From NCBI RefSeq assembly GCF_030269325.1, contig NZ_BSTD01000002.1:1922001-1986000 (forward strand): a stretch of 64,000 nt of DNA, written 5' to 3'. The notes beneath the pieces are model-generated. The model saw only the letters and a program-made list of their open reading frames with translations, was not told the DNA's origin and did no database searches. Made by a program: the position numbers and the translations under genes. Positions 26,223 through 35,184 of the stretch are shown in pieces. Every line of letters starts with the position of its first letter. Within the stretch, counting starts at the first letter, position 1. Origin of the DNA: Amycolatopsis sp. NBRC 101858 (GTDB lineage Bacteria; Actinomycetota; Actinomycetes; Mycobacteriales; Pseudonocardiaceae).

Positions 26223-27975
26223 CTGCTGAAGAAAGAGTATACGGCTCCTCCTCGCCCTCCTTCAGGGGGGTCTGGATCCGCTCCTGAAGCGCCTCTGGCA
26301 TCATCGGCGAGTTTCGGATCGGCTGCATCGATTCAGCCCTGTGTCCTCGGGCGAACATGCGGACCGGCTCCTGGTAGCTGTAGCGCTCCGGGCCGGATGG
26401 GTCCAGTAAGTGTGCGTCCGCCAGGGACTCCAGCAGGATCGTTGTCTCCGCGCGGCCCAGGTCCAGGACCTCGGATGCCGTTGCCGTCGAGAACGTCGGG
26501 AAGGCCGACAACAACGCGAATGCCCGGGTCTGCCCGGGGGTCAGCTCCGCCAGCGCCGACTCGTACGGCTTCTCGATCGCCTGGCACTCCGGGGGCCTTG
26601 CCGGTGATCCCGGCGCCGGGCGGCCCACTCGCTTCAACGCCTCCGCCATCGTCCACGCCGGGCGGGACGCCAAGCGGGCGGCGATTGCCTGGAGCACCTG
26701 GGGTAGGCCCGCTGTGCGGGATGCCATCGTCCGCGTCTCGGGAAGCTCGCGGCCGACTCGCTCGGGGCCCAGGAGCCGGGTGAGCAGCGCCATCGAGTCC
26801 GGGAGGTCCAGGCCGTCCAGTTTTGTCCAGTGGGCCTGGGCCAGGTCGTACCTGCGCTGGCGGGCCGTGATCATCACTGCCGGGCCTCCCGCGCCGGGGA
26901 GCAGGGGGCGGAGGTCGTCCGCTGGGCGCGCGTTGTCCAGGATCACCAGCAGACGGCGGCCCGTCGTGCGGGTTCGCCACAGCGCCGCTCGCTCGCTGAC
27001 CGACTGCGGGAGGTCCGTCACGCCGATGCCGCGCAACAGCTCCGACAGCGGGTCCGCCGACTCGGCCATGTCCAGGAACAGGCGGCCGTCCGGGAAGTTC
27101 GGGGTCAGGGTGTGGCCGATGTGGACCGCCAACGCCGTCTTGCCGATCGCCGCCAGGCCCTCGATGCCGATCACCGATGCCCTGGTCAGCGCTTCGGAGA
27201 GCGCCGCGGTCTCCGGAACCCGGCCGACGAACTCCGGGAGGTCCGGGGGCAGCTGCGACGGGCGGGACAGCGGCGCCAGCGAAGGGTCCGCCGCGAGGAT
27301 CCGGCGCTGCATCTCCTGCAGCTCAGGACCGGGATAAAGGCCCAGTTCGGACTCGAGCAGGCGCTGCGTCCGGGCGTAGACGTCCAGAGCCTCGGCCTGG
27401 CGGCCCGAGCGGTACAACGCCAGCATCTGCAGCTCGCGGGGCCGCTCGCGCAACGGCTGCTCCGCGATCAAGCCGGAAAGTGCCGCCACCGCTTCGACGT
27501 GCCGCCCTGCCTCGATGTCGGCCGCCGCCAGGTCCTCGCGGGCCGTCCGGTGCAGCTCGGCGAGCCGGACGCGGGCGGCCTCCGCGTAGTCGCCGTTCAC
27601 CCCGGCCAAAGGCGTGCCGTGCCACAGGAGAAGCGCCGCGCGCAGGGATTCGGCCGTGGCCGACGACAGCAGGCGCTGGAACTCCGTGACGTCCAGGGCG
27701 GCCGGCCGGATCGCGTAACCGCCGCCGGTGGACTCGATCGGCACCCCCGCGTGCCGCAGGCGTGACACGTACGAGCGCACCATGCCGACCGCCGCCCTCG
27801 GCTCGGCGCCGCCCCACAACGCCGAGACCAGCTGGGACGGCGACAGCGGCGTGCCCTCCTGCAGGAGCAGCACCGCGAGCGCCGCCCGTTGCTGCGGCGG
27901 GCCCAGCTCGATCTCGGCGTCGCCGCGCCACGCCCGGACCGGGCCCAGGACTTCGAACCGCATCGCATCGGTCAC
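26188..27975 (-). CDS. SARP-family transcriptional activator with NB-ARC-like NTPase domain
   Basis: A 595-residue AfsR/DnrI-type regulator. Residues about 7-95 are the OmpR-like winged helix (FEVLGPVRAWRGDAEIELGPPQQRAALAV). About 100-240 is the bacterial transcriptional activator domain (RAALLLWHGTPLAG, ELQEMQRRILAADPSL). The NTPase has Walker A GLAAIGKTA (about 275) and a Walker B-like RRLLVILDNAR. The TPR part of full AfsR is short or missing. The stop lies in the anticodon loop of tRNA-Leu, so the gene overlaps the tRNA by 35 bp. SARPs usually activate secondary metabolism; the RiPP locus 3 kb away is a candidate target. Confidence 0.85.
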   Translation of the reverse strand: MTDAMRFEVLGPVRAWRGDAEIELGPPQQRAALAVLLLQEGTPLSPSQLVSALWGGAEPRAAVGMVRSYVSRLRHAGVPIESTGGGYAIRPAALDVTEFQRLLSSATAESLRAALLLWHGTPLAGVNGDYAEAARVRLAELHRTAREDLAAADIEAGRHVEAVAALSGLIAEQPLRERPRELQMLALYRSGRQAEALDVYARTQRLLESELGLYPGPELQEMQRRILAADPSLAPLSRPSQLPPDLPEFVGRVPETAALSEALTRASVIGIEGLAAIGKTALAVHIGHTLTPNFPDGRLFLDMAESADPLSELLRGIGVTDLPQSVSERAALWRTRTTGRRLLVILDNARPADDLRPLLPGAGGPAVMITARQRRYDLAQAHWTKLDGLDLPDSMALLTRLLGPERVGRELPETRTMASRTAGLPQVLQAIAARLASRPAWTMAEALKRVGRPAPGSPARPPECQAIEKPYESALAELTPGQTRAFALLSAFPTFSTATASEVLDLGRAETTILLESLADAHLLDPSGPERYSYQEPVRMFARGHRAESMQPIRNSPMMPEALQERIQTPLKEGEEEPYTLSSAGPSGGMADALA

Positions 27976-28011
27976 GCAGAGCGCAACCTGCCGCCGCGGA
28001 GCGGTATTCCG

Positions 28012-28953
28012 TCACAGCCCCCGGAAGGCCTCCCGGTGCCCGGCGAGCCAGGTGGCGAAGTCCTGCAGCCGCGGGTTCAGCTCCCGGACCGCCTCCGGGT
28101 CGCGCGCGCCGGCGAACACGTCTTCGTGCTCCGCGTAGTAGAAGAACATGTTCGAGAGGTCGTCGGCGCCGGGGAAGCCCGACGACCGCAGCGCCTCGAC
28201 GCTCATCGGCCGGTACGCGACGTCGGTGCCGAGCTCCTTGGCGAACGCCGCCGCGTACTCCTCGCCGGTCAGGTTCTCACCGGAGATGCTGATCCGCTCC
28301 CCCGCCGCCGACGGGCCCTGCGCGAAGACGCCGAACGCCGTCCGGCCGATGTCCTCCGCCGCGATGCCCGGCAGCCGCGCGTCGCCCATCGGCAGGTGCA
28401 GGGCGAGGACGCCGTCGTCGTCGCGGACCGGGCGGAAGAAGTCGACGAACGCCTCGAAGTAGAACGTCGTGGAGAGGAACGTCGTCGGCACGCCCGCCTC
28501 GACGAAGAACTTCTCCGCCTCGGCCTTGCTGTCGAAGTGCGGGACCTTGTACCGCTCGTGGAGCGTCGGCACGCGGTCGTCGCGCAGGTGCAGGCGCGTG
28601 TCCGGCAGGGTCGACCAGATCACGTGCCGCAGCCCCGCGGTCTTCGCGGCCGCCGCCATCGCGCGGGCCTGCTGCTGCTCGCGTTCGACGGAGTTGTACT
28701 CCCAGAACGCGGTGACCAGGTAGGCGCCGTACGCGCCTTCGAGGGCCTTCGTGAGGCTCGCTTCGTCGTCGAGGTCCGCGGCGACGACTTCGGCGCCCCG
28801 GGCGGCCAGCGCCTGCGCGGCCGCGGAGTCCGGGTTGCGCGTGAGCGCGCGCAGGGCGAACCGCCGCTCCGGGTCGTCGAGGATCGCGCGGGCCAGCCCG
28901 CCGCCCTGCTGGCCGGTCGCGCCGACGACGGCGATGATCTTCTGGTCGGACAT
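28012..28953 (-). CDS. NmrA-like NAD(P)-binding protein
   Basis: A 313-residue atypical short-chain dehydrogenase-like protein. The Rossmann motif VVGATGQQGGGLARAIL (about 9-25) binds NAD(P). ALTRNP and ADLDDEASL follow as in NmrA/HSCARG proteins, and the usual catalytic YxxxK is not evident, so a redox-sensing or epimerase-like role is likelier than oxidoreduction. The ATG at 28953 has AGGAGG six bases upstream, which decides it over longer starts. Confidence 0.8.
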   Translation of the reverse strand: MSDQKIIAVVGATGQQGGGLARAILDDPERRFALRALTRNPDSAAAQALAARGAEVVAADLDDEASLTKALEGAYGAYLVTAFWEYNSVEREQQQARAMAAAAKTAGLRHVIWSTLPDTRLHLRDDRVPTLHERYKVPHFDSKAEAEKFFVEAGVPTTFLSTTFYFEAFVDFFRPVRDDDGVLALHLPMGDARLPGIAAEDIGRTAFGVFAQGPSAAGERISISGENLTGEEYAAAFAKELGTDVAYRPMSVEALRSSGFPGADDLSNMFFYYAEHEDVFAGARDPEAVRELNPRLQDFATWLAGHREAFRGL

Positions 28954-29107
28954 CGGAACCTCCTGGGACCGGGCCGGGTGTTCCGGCCACCGGTCCAGGT
29001 AAGCGCGGCGCTGTGCACAGCGCGTGCACGCCGCGTGCACGCGGTTTACAAGACCACCCCGGGATTCCTAGGATTCGCCGGTCGGGCCGCAGAACTGGAG
29101 GATCCGG

Positions 29108-29884
29108 ATGGCGCGCGCCGGTCGGCGGCAGGACGACGAGATCTCGGTCGCCGAGCTGCTCCGCGAGACCGGGGCGACGCCGCGGTCGCTCGGCGGCCCG
29201 CCCGAGGCCACGCCCGCCCGCGACGAGGACACCGGCGACGGCTACCGGGAACGCCTCGAGCAGCGGGCCCGGGAGGCGGCCGCGGCCCAGCAGCGGGCGG
29301 GACGGCGGATCCGGTGGGTTTCCGCGGTCGGCGGCGCCGTCGTGGTGCTCGGCAGCCTCGTGCTCATCGCGGTCACGTCCGAAAGCTCCCCGGGGCGGCA
29401 GGCGGCGCTCACCCCGGACTCGCTCGCGCCGGCGACGACTCCGCGGTCGACCACGCCGGTCCCGGTGAAACCGAACCCCACGCCGATCCCGACCGTGCTG
29501 CGGCAGACGGAGTCCTCGGCCCCGCCGCCGCGGAGCCAGGCGCCGCCCGCCGAGGTCGAGACCGCTCCGTGCGTCGTGCGTTTTTCCGTGACGGACCAGT
29601 GGAACGACGGCTTCACCGCGGGCGTCGCCATCACCAACAAGGGCAGCGAAACGCTCTCGCCGTGGACGCTCTCCTGGACGTTCACCGCCGGCCAGCGGGT
29701 CACCCACGGCTGGGACGGGAAGTACAGCCAGAGCGGCAGCCGGGTCACGGTGACCGCCGAGTCCTACAACGCCACCCTCGCGCCGGGCGCCACCGTGAGC
29801 ACCGGCTTGAACGGCGCCTTCGACCACGGCAACCCGCCGCCCACGGCGTTCACGCTCAACGGCGCCCGCTGCGACGCGGGCTGA
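29108..29884 (+). CDS. Membrane-anchored protein with C-terminal CBM2 carbohydrate-binding domain
   Basis: A 258-residue protein. An arginine-rich cytosolic part is followed by one transmembrane span (about 70-88, SAVGGAVVVLGSLVLIAV), a Pro/Thr-rich stalk (about 95-150) and a CBM2-type domain from about 156. That domain has the two terminal cysteines (APCVV and GARCDAG) and the surface tryptophans of SPWTLSWTF. It probably displays a cellulose- or chitin-binding module outside the membrane. No catalytic domain is present. Its 3' end overlaps the convergent P450 gene by 29 bp. Confidence 0.8.
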   Translation: MARAGRRQDDEISVAELLRETGATPRSLGGPPEATPARDEDTGDGYRERLEQRAREAAAAQQRAGRRIRWVSAVGGAVVVLGSLVLIAVTSESSPGRQAALTPDSLAPATTPRSTTPVPVKPNPTPIPTVLRQTESSAPPPRSQAPPAEVETAPCVVRFSVTDQWNDGFTAGVAITNKGSETLSPWTLSWTFTAGQRVTHGWDGKYSQSGSRVTVTAESYNATLAPGATVSTGLNGAFDHGNPPPTAFTLNGARCDAG

Positions 29885-30908
29885 CGATCTTCACGTCGGC
29901 CAGCTCCAGCAGGCCGTCGAGCTCGACGCGCGCGCGGGTGCGCCGCGGATCGGGCACCAGGCCTTCGGCGCGGACGACGTCGAGCAAGCGGGACGCCAGC
30001 GGCAGCACCAGGTGCCGGCCCCAGCAGCGCTCGCTGACGTGCCCGAACGGCAGGTAGCCCGGGTGACGGTCGGCGTCGAGCTCGGCCCAGCGCCGCGGCC
30101 GGAACTCGTCCGGCGCCTCCCAGAGCTTCGGCGAGCGGTGGCTCAGCAGCGGCAGCAGCAGGACGTCGTCGCCGGGCGTGATGCGGGCGTCCACGTCGGC
30201 GAACTCCGGCGAGCGCACACGCAGGATGTTCCACGACGGCGGCAGCAGCCGCAGCGCCTCGTTGATGACGTACTCGTTGGGGACGTCGTCGTCGAACGGC
30301 GCGCCGAGCCACACCGCGTTGGTCACCAGCGCGGCGACCGTGAAGCAGATCGGCCCGGCGACCCGGCGGTAGAGGTACATCCGGAACCGCCGCTCGGCCA
30401 GCGTTTCGGCGGCCACGACCTGGCGCGCGAGGGTGGACAGCGGCACTTCGGGAGCGGGCGGGCGGACCAGCGCCGCGCCGGCGGTGACGGCCGACCACGT
30501 CAGCTTGGGCGTCAGCTCCAGGCGCCGGTCGACGAGCACGCGGAACCGTCGCAGCTCCGGCCCGAAGACGAAGCGGCGCAGGTGGTCGTGCGGCACGGCC
30601 GGCCACGCGCCGGTGAGGTCGGGGCGGTCGGCGGGCCGCTTCAGCGCCGCTCGCACGTCCGCGCCCAGTGCCTGCATGAGGCTCGCGGACTCGGCGCGGG
30701 TGACGGCGCGGCCCAGCACCGGCTTGAACGTCGGCCGTTCCTCGGCGTTGGCCGGGCGGGCGCGCAGGACGGCGTCCATCAGCTCCGGGTCCGCGATCCC
30801 GACGGTGTCTCGTTCGAGCCGGAAGAGCCCGCCGTCGCGGTGGTCGCGCAGCAGGGCTTCCAGGCGGGGCGCGAAGACGACCTCGCGGTGGGCGGGGGCG
30901 ATGACCAC
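29856..30908 (-). CDS. Cytochrome P450, candidate atropopeptide-maturing enzyme
   Basis: A 350-residue, short P450. The ExxR motif is EALR (217-220) in NEALRLLPPSWNI, the PERF-like segment is FRPRRW (269-274), and the heme-ligand loop is FGHVSERCWG with Cys295. That loop departs from the consensus: the first conserved Gly is Val and the Arg/His is Glu. The helix I region (FTVAALVTNAVWLG) lacks the usual AGxxT. The GTG at 30908 has GAGGAG upstream. It follows the 25-residue precursor gene by 62 bp. In tryptorubin-type atropopeptide loci one P450 installs all Trp/Tyr cross-links; the same is inferred here. Confidence 0.85.
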   Translation of the reverse strand: MVIAPAHREVVFAPRLEALLRDHRDGGLFRLERDTVGIADPELMDAVLRARPANAEERPTFKPVLGRAVTRAESASLMQALGADVRAALKRPADRPDLTGAWPAVPHDHLRRFVFGPELRRFRVLVDRRLELTPKLTWSAVTAGAALVRPPAPEVPLSTLARQVVAAETLAERRFRMYLYRRVAGPICFTVAALVTNAVWLGAPFDDDVPNEYVINEALRLLPPSWNILRVRSPEFADVDARITPGDDVLLLPLLSHRSPKLWEAPDEFRPRRWAELDADRHPGYLPFGHVSERCWGRHLVLPLASRLLDVVRAEGLVPDPRRTRARVELDGLLELADVKIVSPRRSGRR

Positions 30909-30970
30909 GTTCGGGACTCCTCGACGGGAACGGGCCGGCCCCGGGGGGTGTCCGGGACCGGCCGCGACGA

Positions 30971-31048
30971 TCAGATCCAGCCGTACCAGGCGTAAGCCTT
31001 CAGGCTCTTCTTGGGAAGCGCTTTCTTGACCAGGCGGACGAGCTTCAC
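30971..31048 (-). CDS. Atropopeptide-type RiPP precursor peptide (25 residues)
   Basis: A GTG start at 31048 is preceded by GGGAGGAA (31053-31060), an excellent ribosome binding site. The product is a lysine-rich leader (MKLVRLVKKALPKKS) followed by LKAYAWYGWI and a stop. The C-terminal AWYGWI closely parallels the AWYIWY core of tryptorubin A. Known atropopeptide loci are exactly this: a tiny precursor gene followed by one P450 gene. The P450 gene starts 62 bp downstream on the same strand. Core boundaries are inferred: the core is AWYGWI if cleavage matches tryptorubin. The gene is too short for ordinary gene calling. Confidence 0.85.
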   Translation of the reverse strand: MKLVRLVKKALPKKSLKAYAWYGWI

Positions 31049-31182
31049 CGGATTCCTCCCTAGCTCGGTTGTCAGGACCGTGATCGAGACTAGGCAAAGC
31101 GGGATCGGTTCAGCACGAAGCACTACACGTTCGGCCCAGATCTTTCGGCGTGAAATGGGCGCGATGAAAAATGCGTGTTAAA

Positions 31183-32076
31183 TCAGCTGAGCACTTCGCG
31201 CATGAATGTCACAAGCCACTGCTGTGCCGGGCTGCGCGCGTGCGTGTGGCGCGTGTACACCGACACCTGCGCCGGCTCGACGTCCAGCGGCAGCTCGAAC
31301 AGCCGGACGCGGTGCTGCGCCGCGAACATCTCCGCCACCAGGCGCGGGACCATCGCCACCAGTTCGCCGTCCTGGACCAGGTACGGCAGGGCAGCGAACC
31401 GGGTCACCTCCAGGACCACCCGGTCGAGCAGCCCGCACGCCTCGAGCGCGCGGCGCGGGCCGTCGTGGCCGGTCGGGCCGAACACCGTCACGTGGCGCTC
31501 CGCCGCCAGCTGCTCGAACCCGACCGACGAGCCCAGGCGCGGGTGGTCGAGCGACACCATCCCCAAGTAGCCCTCGGAGAACAGCGGGACCCGTGCGACG
31601 CGCTGCGAGCTGATCAGCGGCGACGCGATGAACGCGTCGATCTCGCCGCGGCCGAGCTGGTCGGCCGCGCGGTCGACGTCCAGCGGCCGGACCGTGAGCG
31701 TCACGCCGGGCGCCCGCGCGGGCAGCGCCGCCATCAGGCGCGGCAGCAGCGAGATCTCCCCCAGGTCCGACAGGCAGAGCGTGAACGCCGCCCGGGCGGT
31801 CGCCGGCGAGAACGACCACGCGCCGCTGACCGCCGTCTCGATGCCGGACAGTGCGCTGTGCAGGGGTTCGTAGAGCGCGCGGGCGGTCGTCGTCGGCACC
31901 AGGCCGCCGCCCGTGCGGCGGAACAGCTCGTCGGAGAACCGGCGCCGCAGCTTCTGCAGGCTGTAGCTGATCGTCGGCTGCGTGACGTGCAGGGATTCCG
32001 CCGTGGCGGTCACGCTGCGAGTCTCGTAGAGCAGCACGAACGTGCGCACCAGGTTGAGGTCGAAATCCCGCATCAT
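31183..32076 (-). CDS. LysR-family regulator of the benzoylformate operon
   Basis: A 297-residue LysR-type regulator. The HTH (about 5-65) includes SVTATAESLHVTQPTISYSLQKLRRR, followed by a substrate-binding domain from about 93. It diverges from the benzoylformate decarboxylase gene with about 96 bp between starts, so it most likely activates that operon in response to an aromatic acid and represses itself. An alternative ATG one codon downstream (MRDF) is equally possible. Confidence 0.88.
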   Translation of the reverse strand: MMRDFDLNLVRTFVLLYETRSVTATAESLHVTQPTISYSLQKLRRRFSDELFRRTGGGLVPTTTARALYEPLHSALSGIETAVSGAWSFSPATARAAFTLCLSDLGEISLLPRLMAALPARAPGVTLTVRPLDVDRAADQLGRGEIDAFIASPLISSQRVARVPLFSEGYLGMVSLDHPRLGSSVGFEQLAAERHVTVFGPTGHDGPRRALEACGLLDRVVLEVTRFAALPYLVQDGELVAMVPRLVAEMFAAQHRVRLFELPLDVEPAQVSVYTRHTHARSPAQQWLVTFMREVLS

Positions 32077-32100
32077 CGATCCTCTCTATGAACGACCTGG

Positions 32101-32114
32101 CCAACATCTATTGG
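32101..32114. promoter_or_regulatory. Candidate LysR operator CCAA-N6-TTGG
   Basis: CCAACATCTATTGG is a short inverted repeat in the divergent region between the LysR gene and the decarboxylase gene. It is centred about 65 bp upstream of the decarboxylase start, a typical LysR recognition position. Confidence 0.45.
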
Positions 32115-32172
32115 AACACGACCAGGCAGCTTCCCTAGGGTCTGGTCCACCCCGTCCGAGGAGGACCCGCGC

Positions 32173-33747
32173 ATGCCCACCGTCCGCCGGATCGCCCACG
32201 AGTTCCTGCACCGCCGAGGCCTGACCACGATCTTCGGCAACCCCGGCTCGAACGAGCTGCCGTTCCTCGCCGAGCTGCCGGACGGCTTCCGGTACGTCCT
32301 CGGCCTGCACGAAGGCGCCGTCGTCGGGATGGCCGACGGCTACGCCCAGGCGACCGGCCGGCCGGTGCTGGTCAACCTGCACGCCGCCGCCGGCTCGGGC
32401 AACGCGATGGGCGCGCTGACCAACGCCGTCTACTCGCGCTCTCCCCTGGTGCTCACCGCCGGCCAGCAGGTGCGGGCGGCCATCGGCCTGGAGGCGATGC
32501 TCGCCAACGTCGACGCCACGCAGCTGATGCGCCCCCTGGCCGCCTGGTCCGGCGAGCCGAGCTGCGCCGAAGACGTCCCGCGCTCGCTCGCGCAGGCGGT
32601 GTTCGAAGCCGAGCTGCACCGGCGCCCGAGCTACCTCTCGGTGCCCTACGACGACTGGGCCGCCGAGCTGGACGCGAACGCCGCCGTGACCCTGGACCGG
32701 ACCGTGCAGAGAGGCTTGGCCCCGAGCGAGGCTCAGCTCGACGAGCTCGCCGCCGTCGTCGCCGCGGCGAAGAACCCCGCGCTCGTCCTGGGCGGGGACC
32801 TCGACGCCACCGGCCTGTTCGACCGCGCCGTCGCGCTCGCCGAGCACCTCGGCCTGCCGACGTGGGTGGCGCCGTCGCCGCACCGGCTGCCCTTCCCCAA
32901 CCGGCACCCGCTCTTCCGCGGCGTGCTCCCGGCCGGCATCGCGCCGGTCTCGGACGCGCTGACCGGGCACGACCTCGTGCTCGTCCTCGGCGCGCCGGTG
33001 TTCCGCTACCACCAGTACCTGCCCGGTGCGTACCTGCCGGAAGGCACGCGGCTGATCCAGGTGACCGACGACGTCGGCGCCGCGGCTCGCGCGCCGATGG
33101 GCGAGGCGCTGGTCGCCGACGCCGCGCCGGTGATCGAGGCGCTGCTGGCCAAGGTGCCCGGCCGGACGTCGAGCGGTGACCACGTCGAGAACCCGGAGCC
33201 CCGGACCGGCGAGAACGCGTTGCACCCGGAGCAGGTCTTCGCGGCGCTGCGGGAAACACAGGCCGCGGACACCCGGTACGTCGTCGAATCGACCTCGACG
33301 AGCTCGGCCTGGTGGCGGCAGATGGACCTGCGTCGCGCGGGTTCCTACTTCTTCCCCGCGGCCGGCGGCCTCGGGTTCGGCCTGCCCGCCGCGGTCGGCG
33401 TCGCCATGGGCAGCCCGGACCGCCCGGTCGTCGGCGTCATCGGCGACGGCTCGGCGAACTACGGCATCACGGCGCTGTGGACCGCGGCGCACTACCGCGT
33501 CCCGGTCACCTTCGTGATCCTGCGCAACGGCGTCTACGGCGCGCTGCAGTGGTTCGCCGAGGTGCTCAGGACGCCGGACGTGCCGGGCACCGAGATCCCC
33601 GGCCTGGACTTCACCGCCATCGCCGCCGGTTACGGCGTTCCCGCAACCGCGGTCACCGACCTCGACCACCTCTACACCGAGCTCAAGACGATCCCGGACG
33701 GCCCGCGGCTGATCCAGGTCGACACCGAACCGACTTCCCCGGAGTGA
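32173..33747 (+). CDS. mdlC: Benzoylformate decarboxylase
   Basis: A 524-residue ThDP enzyme converting benzoylformate to benzaldehyde. The active-site residues of the Pseudomonas enzyme are at matching positions: Ser26 in NPGSNE, Glu47 in LHEGA, His70 in NLHAAAG, and His280 in APVFRYHQY. The ThDP-binding GDGSANYGITALW motif lies near 430-442. It is the first gene of an operon with an aldehyde dehydrogenase (2 bp gap) and an AAHS transporter, making a route from benzoylformate to benzoate. No mandelate dehydrogenase is in the window. Confidence 0.9.
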   Translation: MPTVRRIAHEFLHRRGLTTIFGNPGSNELPFLAELPDGFRYVLGLHEGAVVGMADGYAQATGRPVLVNLHAAAGSGNAMGALTNAVYSRSPLVLTAGQQVRAAIGLEAMLANVDATQLMRPLAAWSGEPSCAEDVPRSLAQAVFEAELHRRPSYLSVPYDDWAAELDANAAVTLDRTVQRGLAPSEAQLDELAAVVAAAKNPALVLGGDLDATGLFDRAVALAEHLGLPTWVAPSPHRLPFPNRHPLFRGVLPAGIAPVSDALTGHDLVLVLGAPVFRYHQYLPGAYLPEGTRLIQVTDDVGAAARAPMGEALVADAAPVIEALLAKVPGRTSSGDHVENPEPRTGENALHPEQVFAALRETQAADTRYVVESTSTSSAWWRQMDLRRAGSYFFPAAGGLGFGLPAAVGVAMGSPDRPVVGVIGDGSANYGITALWTAAHYRVPVTFVILRNGVYGALQWFAEVLRTPDVPGTEIPGLDFTAIAAGYGVPATAVTDLDHLYTELKTIPDGPRLIQVDTEPTSPE

Positions 33748-33749
33748 TC

Positions 33750-35177
33750 ATGACCCTGCTCGACGAAGACTTCGTCCGCGGTACCGGCGGGACCCACCCG
33801 GTCGTCGAACCGGCCACCGGGGAAACCCTGGGCGGCGTGGGCATCGCGACGACGGCCGACGTCGCGGAGGCGGCCGCGATCGCGGCCGCCGTGCAGCGTG
33901 ACTGGGCCCGGCGCAAGCCCGCCGAACGCGCCGCGGTGCTGCGCCGCGCCGGCGAACTGTGGGAGGCGCACGCGGCCGAAGTACAGGACTGGATCGTCCG
34001 CGAAGCCGGTTCGACGCGGCCCAAGGCCGGGATCGAGACGGAGATGGCGGCCGGGATCTGCTTCGAGGCCGCGGCCCTGCCCACCCATCCGCGCGGTGAA
34101 GTGCTGAGCACCAGCGAACCGCGCTGGTCGCTGGCCCGGCGCGTCCCGGCCGGGGTGGTTTCGGTGATCTCGCCGTTCAACTTCCCGCTGATCCTGGCCA
34201 TCCGCTCGGTCGCGCCCGCGCTCGCGCTCGGCAACGCCGTGCTGCTCAAGCCGGACCTGCGCACCGCGGTGTCCGGCGGGGTCAGCATCGTGCGTGTCTT
34301 CGAGGAGGCCGGACTCCCCGAAGGCCTGCTGCACCTGCTGCCCGGGGACGCCGCCGTCGGCGCCGCGGTGGTCGACGCGCCCGAGGTGTCGGTCGTGTCG
34401 TTCACCGGTTCGACGGCCGCCGGGCGCAAGGTCGGCGAGGCCGCCGCGCGGGCGCTCAAGCGCGTGCACCTGGAGCTGGGCGGGAACAACGCGCTCGTCG
34501 TGCTGCCGGGCGCCGACGTCGCCAAGGCCGCGTCCGCCGGCGCGTTCGGCTCGTTCCTGCACCAGGGCCAGATCTGCATGACGACCGGCCGCCACCTCGT
34601 CCACGAGTCCCAAGTGGACGAATACGTCGAGGCACTGGCGGAGAAGGCGCGCCGGCTGCCGGTGGGTAATCCGGCCGCCGGCGACGTCGCGCTCGGCCCG
34701 ATCATCGACGACCGGCAGCTCGCGCACGTCACCGACGTCGTCGACCGCAGTGTCGCGGCGGGTGCTCGCGTGCTGGCCGGCGGCAAACCCGACGCGCCGT
34801 ACTACCCGCCGACCGTCCTTTTCGGACTGTCCGAGGAGAACCCGGCCTGGCGCGAGGAGATCTTCGGTCCGGTCGCGCCGGTGCGCGCCTACCGCGACCT
34901 CGACGAGGCCGCGCGGATCGTCAACGACTCCGAGTACGGCCTGTCGGTCGGCATCCTCGGCGACGTCGGCACCGCGATGACGCTGGCCGACGAGGTCCGC
35001 TCGGGCAAGGTGCACATCAACGAGCAGACCGTCGGCGACGAGCCCACCGCGCCGTTCGGCGGCGTCGGCGACTCCGGCAACGGCTCCCGCTTCGGCGGCG
35101 CCCAGGCCAACATCGAAGCCTTCACCGAGACCCAATGGCTGACCGTCCGCGCGGAGATCGCGGGCTACCCCTTCTGA
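33750..35177 (+). CDS. Benzaldehyde dehydrogenase (NAD(P)+)
   Basis: A 475-residue aldehyde dehydrogenase. Catalytic Asn144 lies in SPFNFP, Glu242 in LELGGNN and Cys276 in GQICMTTGR, with the cofactor loop FTGSTAAGRKVG at 218-229. Its position directly after benzoylformate decarboxylase implies oxidation of benzaldehyde to benzoate. ATG 33750 lies 2 bp after the upstream stop. Cys-Met rather than Cys-Thr after the catalytic cysteine is common among benzaldehyde and vanillin dehydrogenases. Confidence 0.88.
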   Translation: MTLLDEDFVRGTGGTHPVVEPATGETLGGVGIATTADVAEAAAIAAAVQRDWARRKPAERAAVLRRAGELWEAHAAEVQDWIVREAGSTRPKAGIETEMAAGICFEAAALPTHPRGEVLSTSEPRWSLARRVPAGVVSVISPFNFPLILAIRSVAPALALGNAVLLKPDLRTAVSGGVSIVRVFEEAGLPEGLLHLLPGDAAVGAAVVDAPEVSVVSFTGSTAAGRKVGEAAARALKRVHLELGGNNALVVLPGADVAKAASAGAFGSFLHQGQICMTTGRHLVHESQVDEYVEALAEKARRLPVGNPAAGDVALGPIIDDRQLAHVTDVVDRSVAAGARVLAGGKPDAPYYPPTVLFGLSEENPAWREEIFGPVAPVRAYRDLDEAARIVNDSEYGLSVGILGDVGTAMTLADEVRSGKVHINEQTVGDEPTAPFGGVGDSGNGSRFGGAQANIEAFTETQWLTVRAEIAGYPF

Positions 35178-35184
35178 GGAAACG

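Noticed and set aside
27889..30057. Long plus-strand open frame across the SARP, NmrA and CBM2 region
   Set aside because: It is out of frame with three supported genes and has shadow-type composition.
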